Source: Deinococcus sp.
Lineage (GTDB): Bacteria; Deinococcota; Deinococci; Deinococcales; Thermaceae
Assembly (NCBI GenBank): GCA_023382135.1
Contig: JAMCQK010000075.1
Span: 1-5,641, forward strand
Length of the DNA: 5,641 nt
Reading direction: 5' to 3'
The notes under the pieces were generated by a model that searched no databases, was not told the DNA's origin, and saw only the letters and a program-made list of their open reading frames with translations. Each line of letters begins with the position of its first letter. Position 1 is the stretch's first letter. Positions 5,376-5,641 of this stretch are shown here, piece by piece. A program made the position numbers and the translations under genes.

Positions 5376-5517
5376 GGGTCGGACAGTGAATAAACTCGCA
5401 TAAAGTTCACTATTGCACTAAGACCAGGAAGCACTGTCCTGTAGGCCCCAAGCATGGTGTCAGGCGGGCTGCTTGACCCAACGTTACCAGCAGGCTATCC
5501 CCCTGGTGGACCGACCT
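5376..5517. ncRNA. Possible structured RNA or mobile-element end (strand unknown)
   Basis: Complementary segments nest into a closed multibranch fold. The outer stem is GGTC 5377-5380 with GACC 5513-5516, plus a possible G-T pair outside. Branch 1 is GGACAGTG 5381-5388 with CACTGTCC 5432-5439 (8 perfect pairs). Branch 2 is GG-GTCAGGCG 5456-5466 with TGCTTGAC-CC 5470-5479 (bulged T5458, two G-T pairs). Branch 3 is ACCAG 5486-5490 with CTGGT 5503-5507. Alternative stems exist (AGTGAA 5385-5390 with TTCACT 5406-5411; CAGGA 5425-5429 with TCCTG 5437-5441). It is not recognisable as tRNA, tmRNA, SRP RNA, RNase P RNA or a riboswitch I know. An extended -10-like TGCTATAAG reads on the - strand from 5539 to 5531, without a good -35. 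Transcription is unproven. Confidence 0.25.
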
Positions 5518-5641
5518 CAGAAATATCGCTCTTATAGCAACACGAAACCTAATTAGCTCTTCTTTCTGCATACCTGCTTAGTCGTGCGCTGTTGATCCAG
5601 CACCCAAGCTAACGTTTGAAACCCTTCTGAACACCGGTACA

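Larger units (their letters stand above)
4829..5641. other. Gene-free region downstream of ruvC
   Basis: No open frame here resembles a known protein. The stretch holds a likely operon terminator (about 4892-4930), a plain unstructured part (about 4931-5058), the large nested palindrome (5059-5302), a small hairpin (5312-5324) and a hairpin-rich block (5342-5517). It ends in a more AT-rich tail (about 5519-5641) with no recognisable feature. On the - strand a frame is open from the window edge down to a TAA at 5553-5555 (28 codons), too short to support a gene. Confidence 0.7.

Noticed and set aside
5342..5380. Possible tRNA or tmRNA T-arm (GGGTTTCAACCC)
   Set aside because: The loop does not fit the GTTCRANYC consensus on either strand, and no acceptor, D or anticodon arm can be placed around it.
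5359..5390. CRISPR-like repeat (GTTTCAACCC with an internal palindrome)
   Set aside because: There is only one copy in the window, with no regularly spaced repeats and no cas gene.
5553..5639. 28-codon - strand frame open to the window edge, possible C-terminus of a gene lying beyond
   Set aside because: An open run of this length is expected by chance about a quarter of the time, and the peptide has no recognisable motif.

Overview
The window is the 3' end of a division and cell wall (dcw) cluster, all on the + strand: murC (3' part only), murB, ftsQ, ftsA, ftsZ, then ruvC, followed by about 0.8 kb without a credible gene. The genes are moderately GC-rich. The compact gene order, the very short FtsQ and FtsZ, and a RuvC closely resembling the Thermus protein as I remember it all point to the Thermus/Meiothermus lineage (Deinococcus-Thermus). 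This assignment is inference from protein character; no search was run.

Layout. Positions 1-1840 hold murC-murB-ftsQ, running directly into ftsA at 1837. Each junction is a 4-nt start/stop overlap (GTGA, GTGA, ATGA), so these genes are very likely one translationally coupled message. ftsA ends at 3078. A 93-nt gap then leads to ftsZ (3172-4236), which has its own strong Shine-Dalgarno. An 82-nt gap with an 8-bp perfect hairpin separates ftsZ from ruvC (4319-4828). A hairpin followed by a pyrimidine-rich tract at about 4892-4930 is the best candidate for the end of the operon.

How the genes work together. MurB and MurC make UDP-MurNAc and add its first amino acid in the cytoplasm. FtsZ forms the division ring, FtsA anchors it to the membrane through a C-terminal amphipathic helix, and FtsQ is the bitopic divisome scaffold. 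RuvC, the Holliday junction resolvase, is functionally unrelated but lies close behind ftsZ.

The last 0.8 kb is where unexplained structure lies. It has a large nested palindrome (5059-5302) made of three GTCAYCCCGA half-sites facing six TCGRAATGAY half-sites. Next is a hairpin-dense stretch (5342-5517) that folds on paper into a closed multibranch structure, possibly an RNA or a mobile-element end. A related 21-nt motif occurs on both sides of the palindrome. No protein system, CRISPR array, tRNA or complete insertion sequence was found. The coding part is a well-known cluster, and novelty, if any, is confined to this intergenic end.
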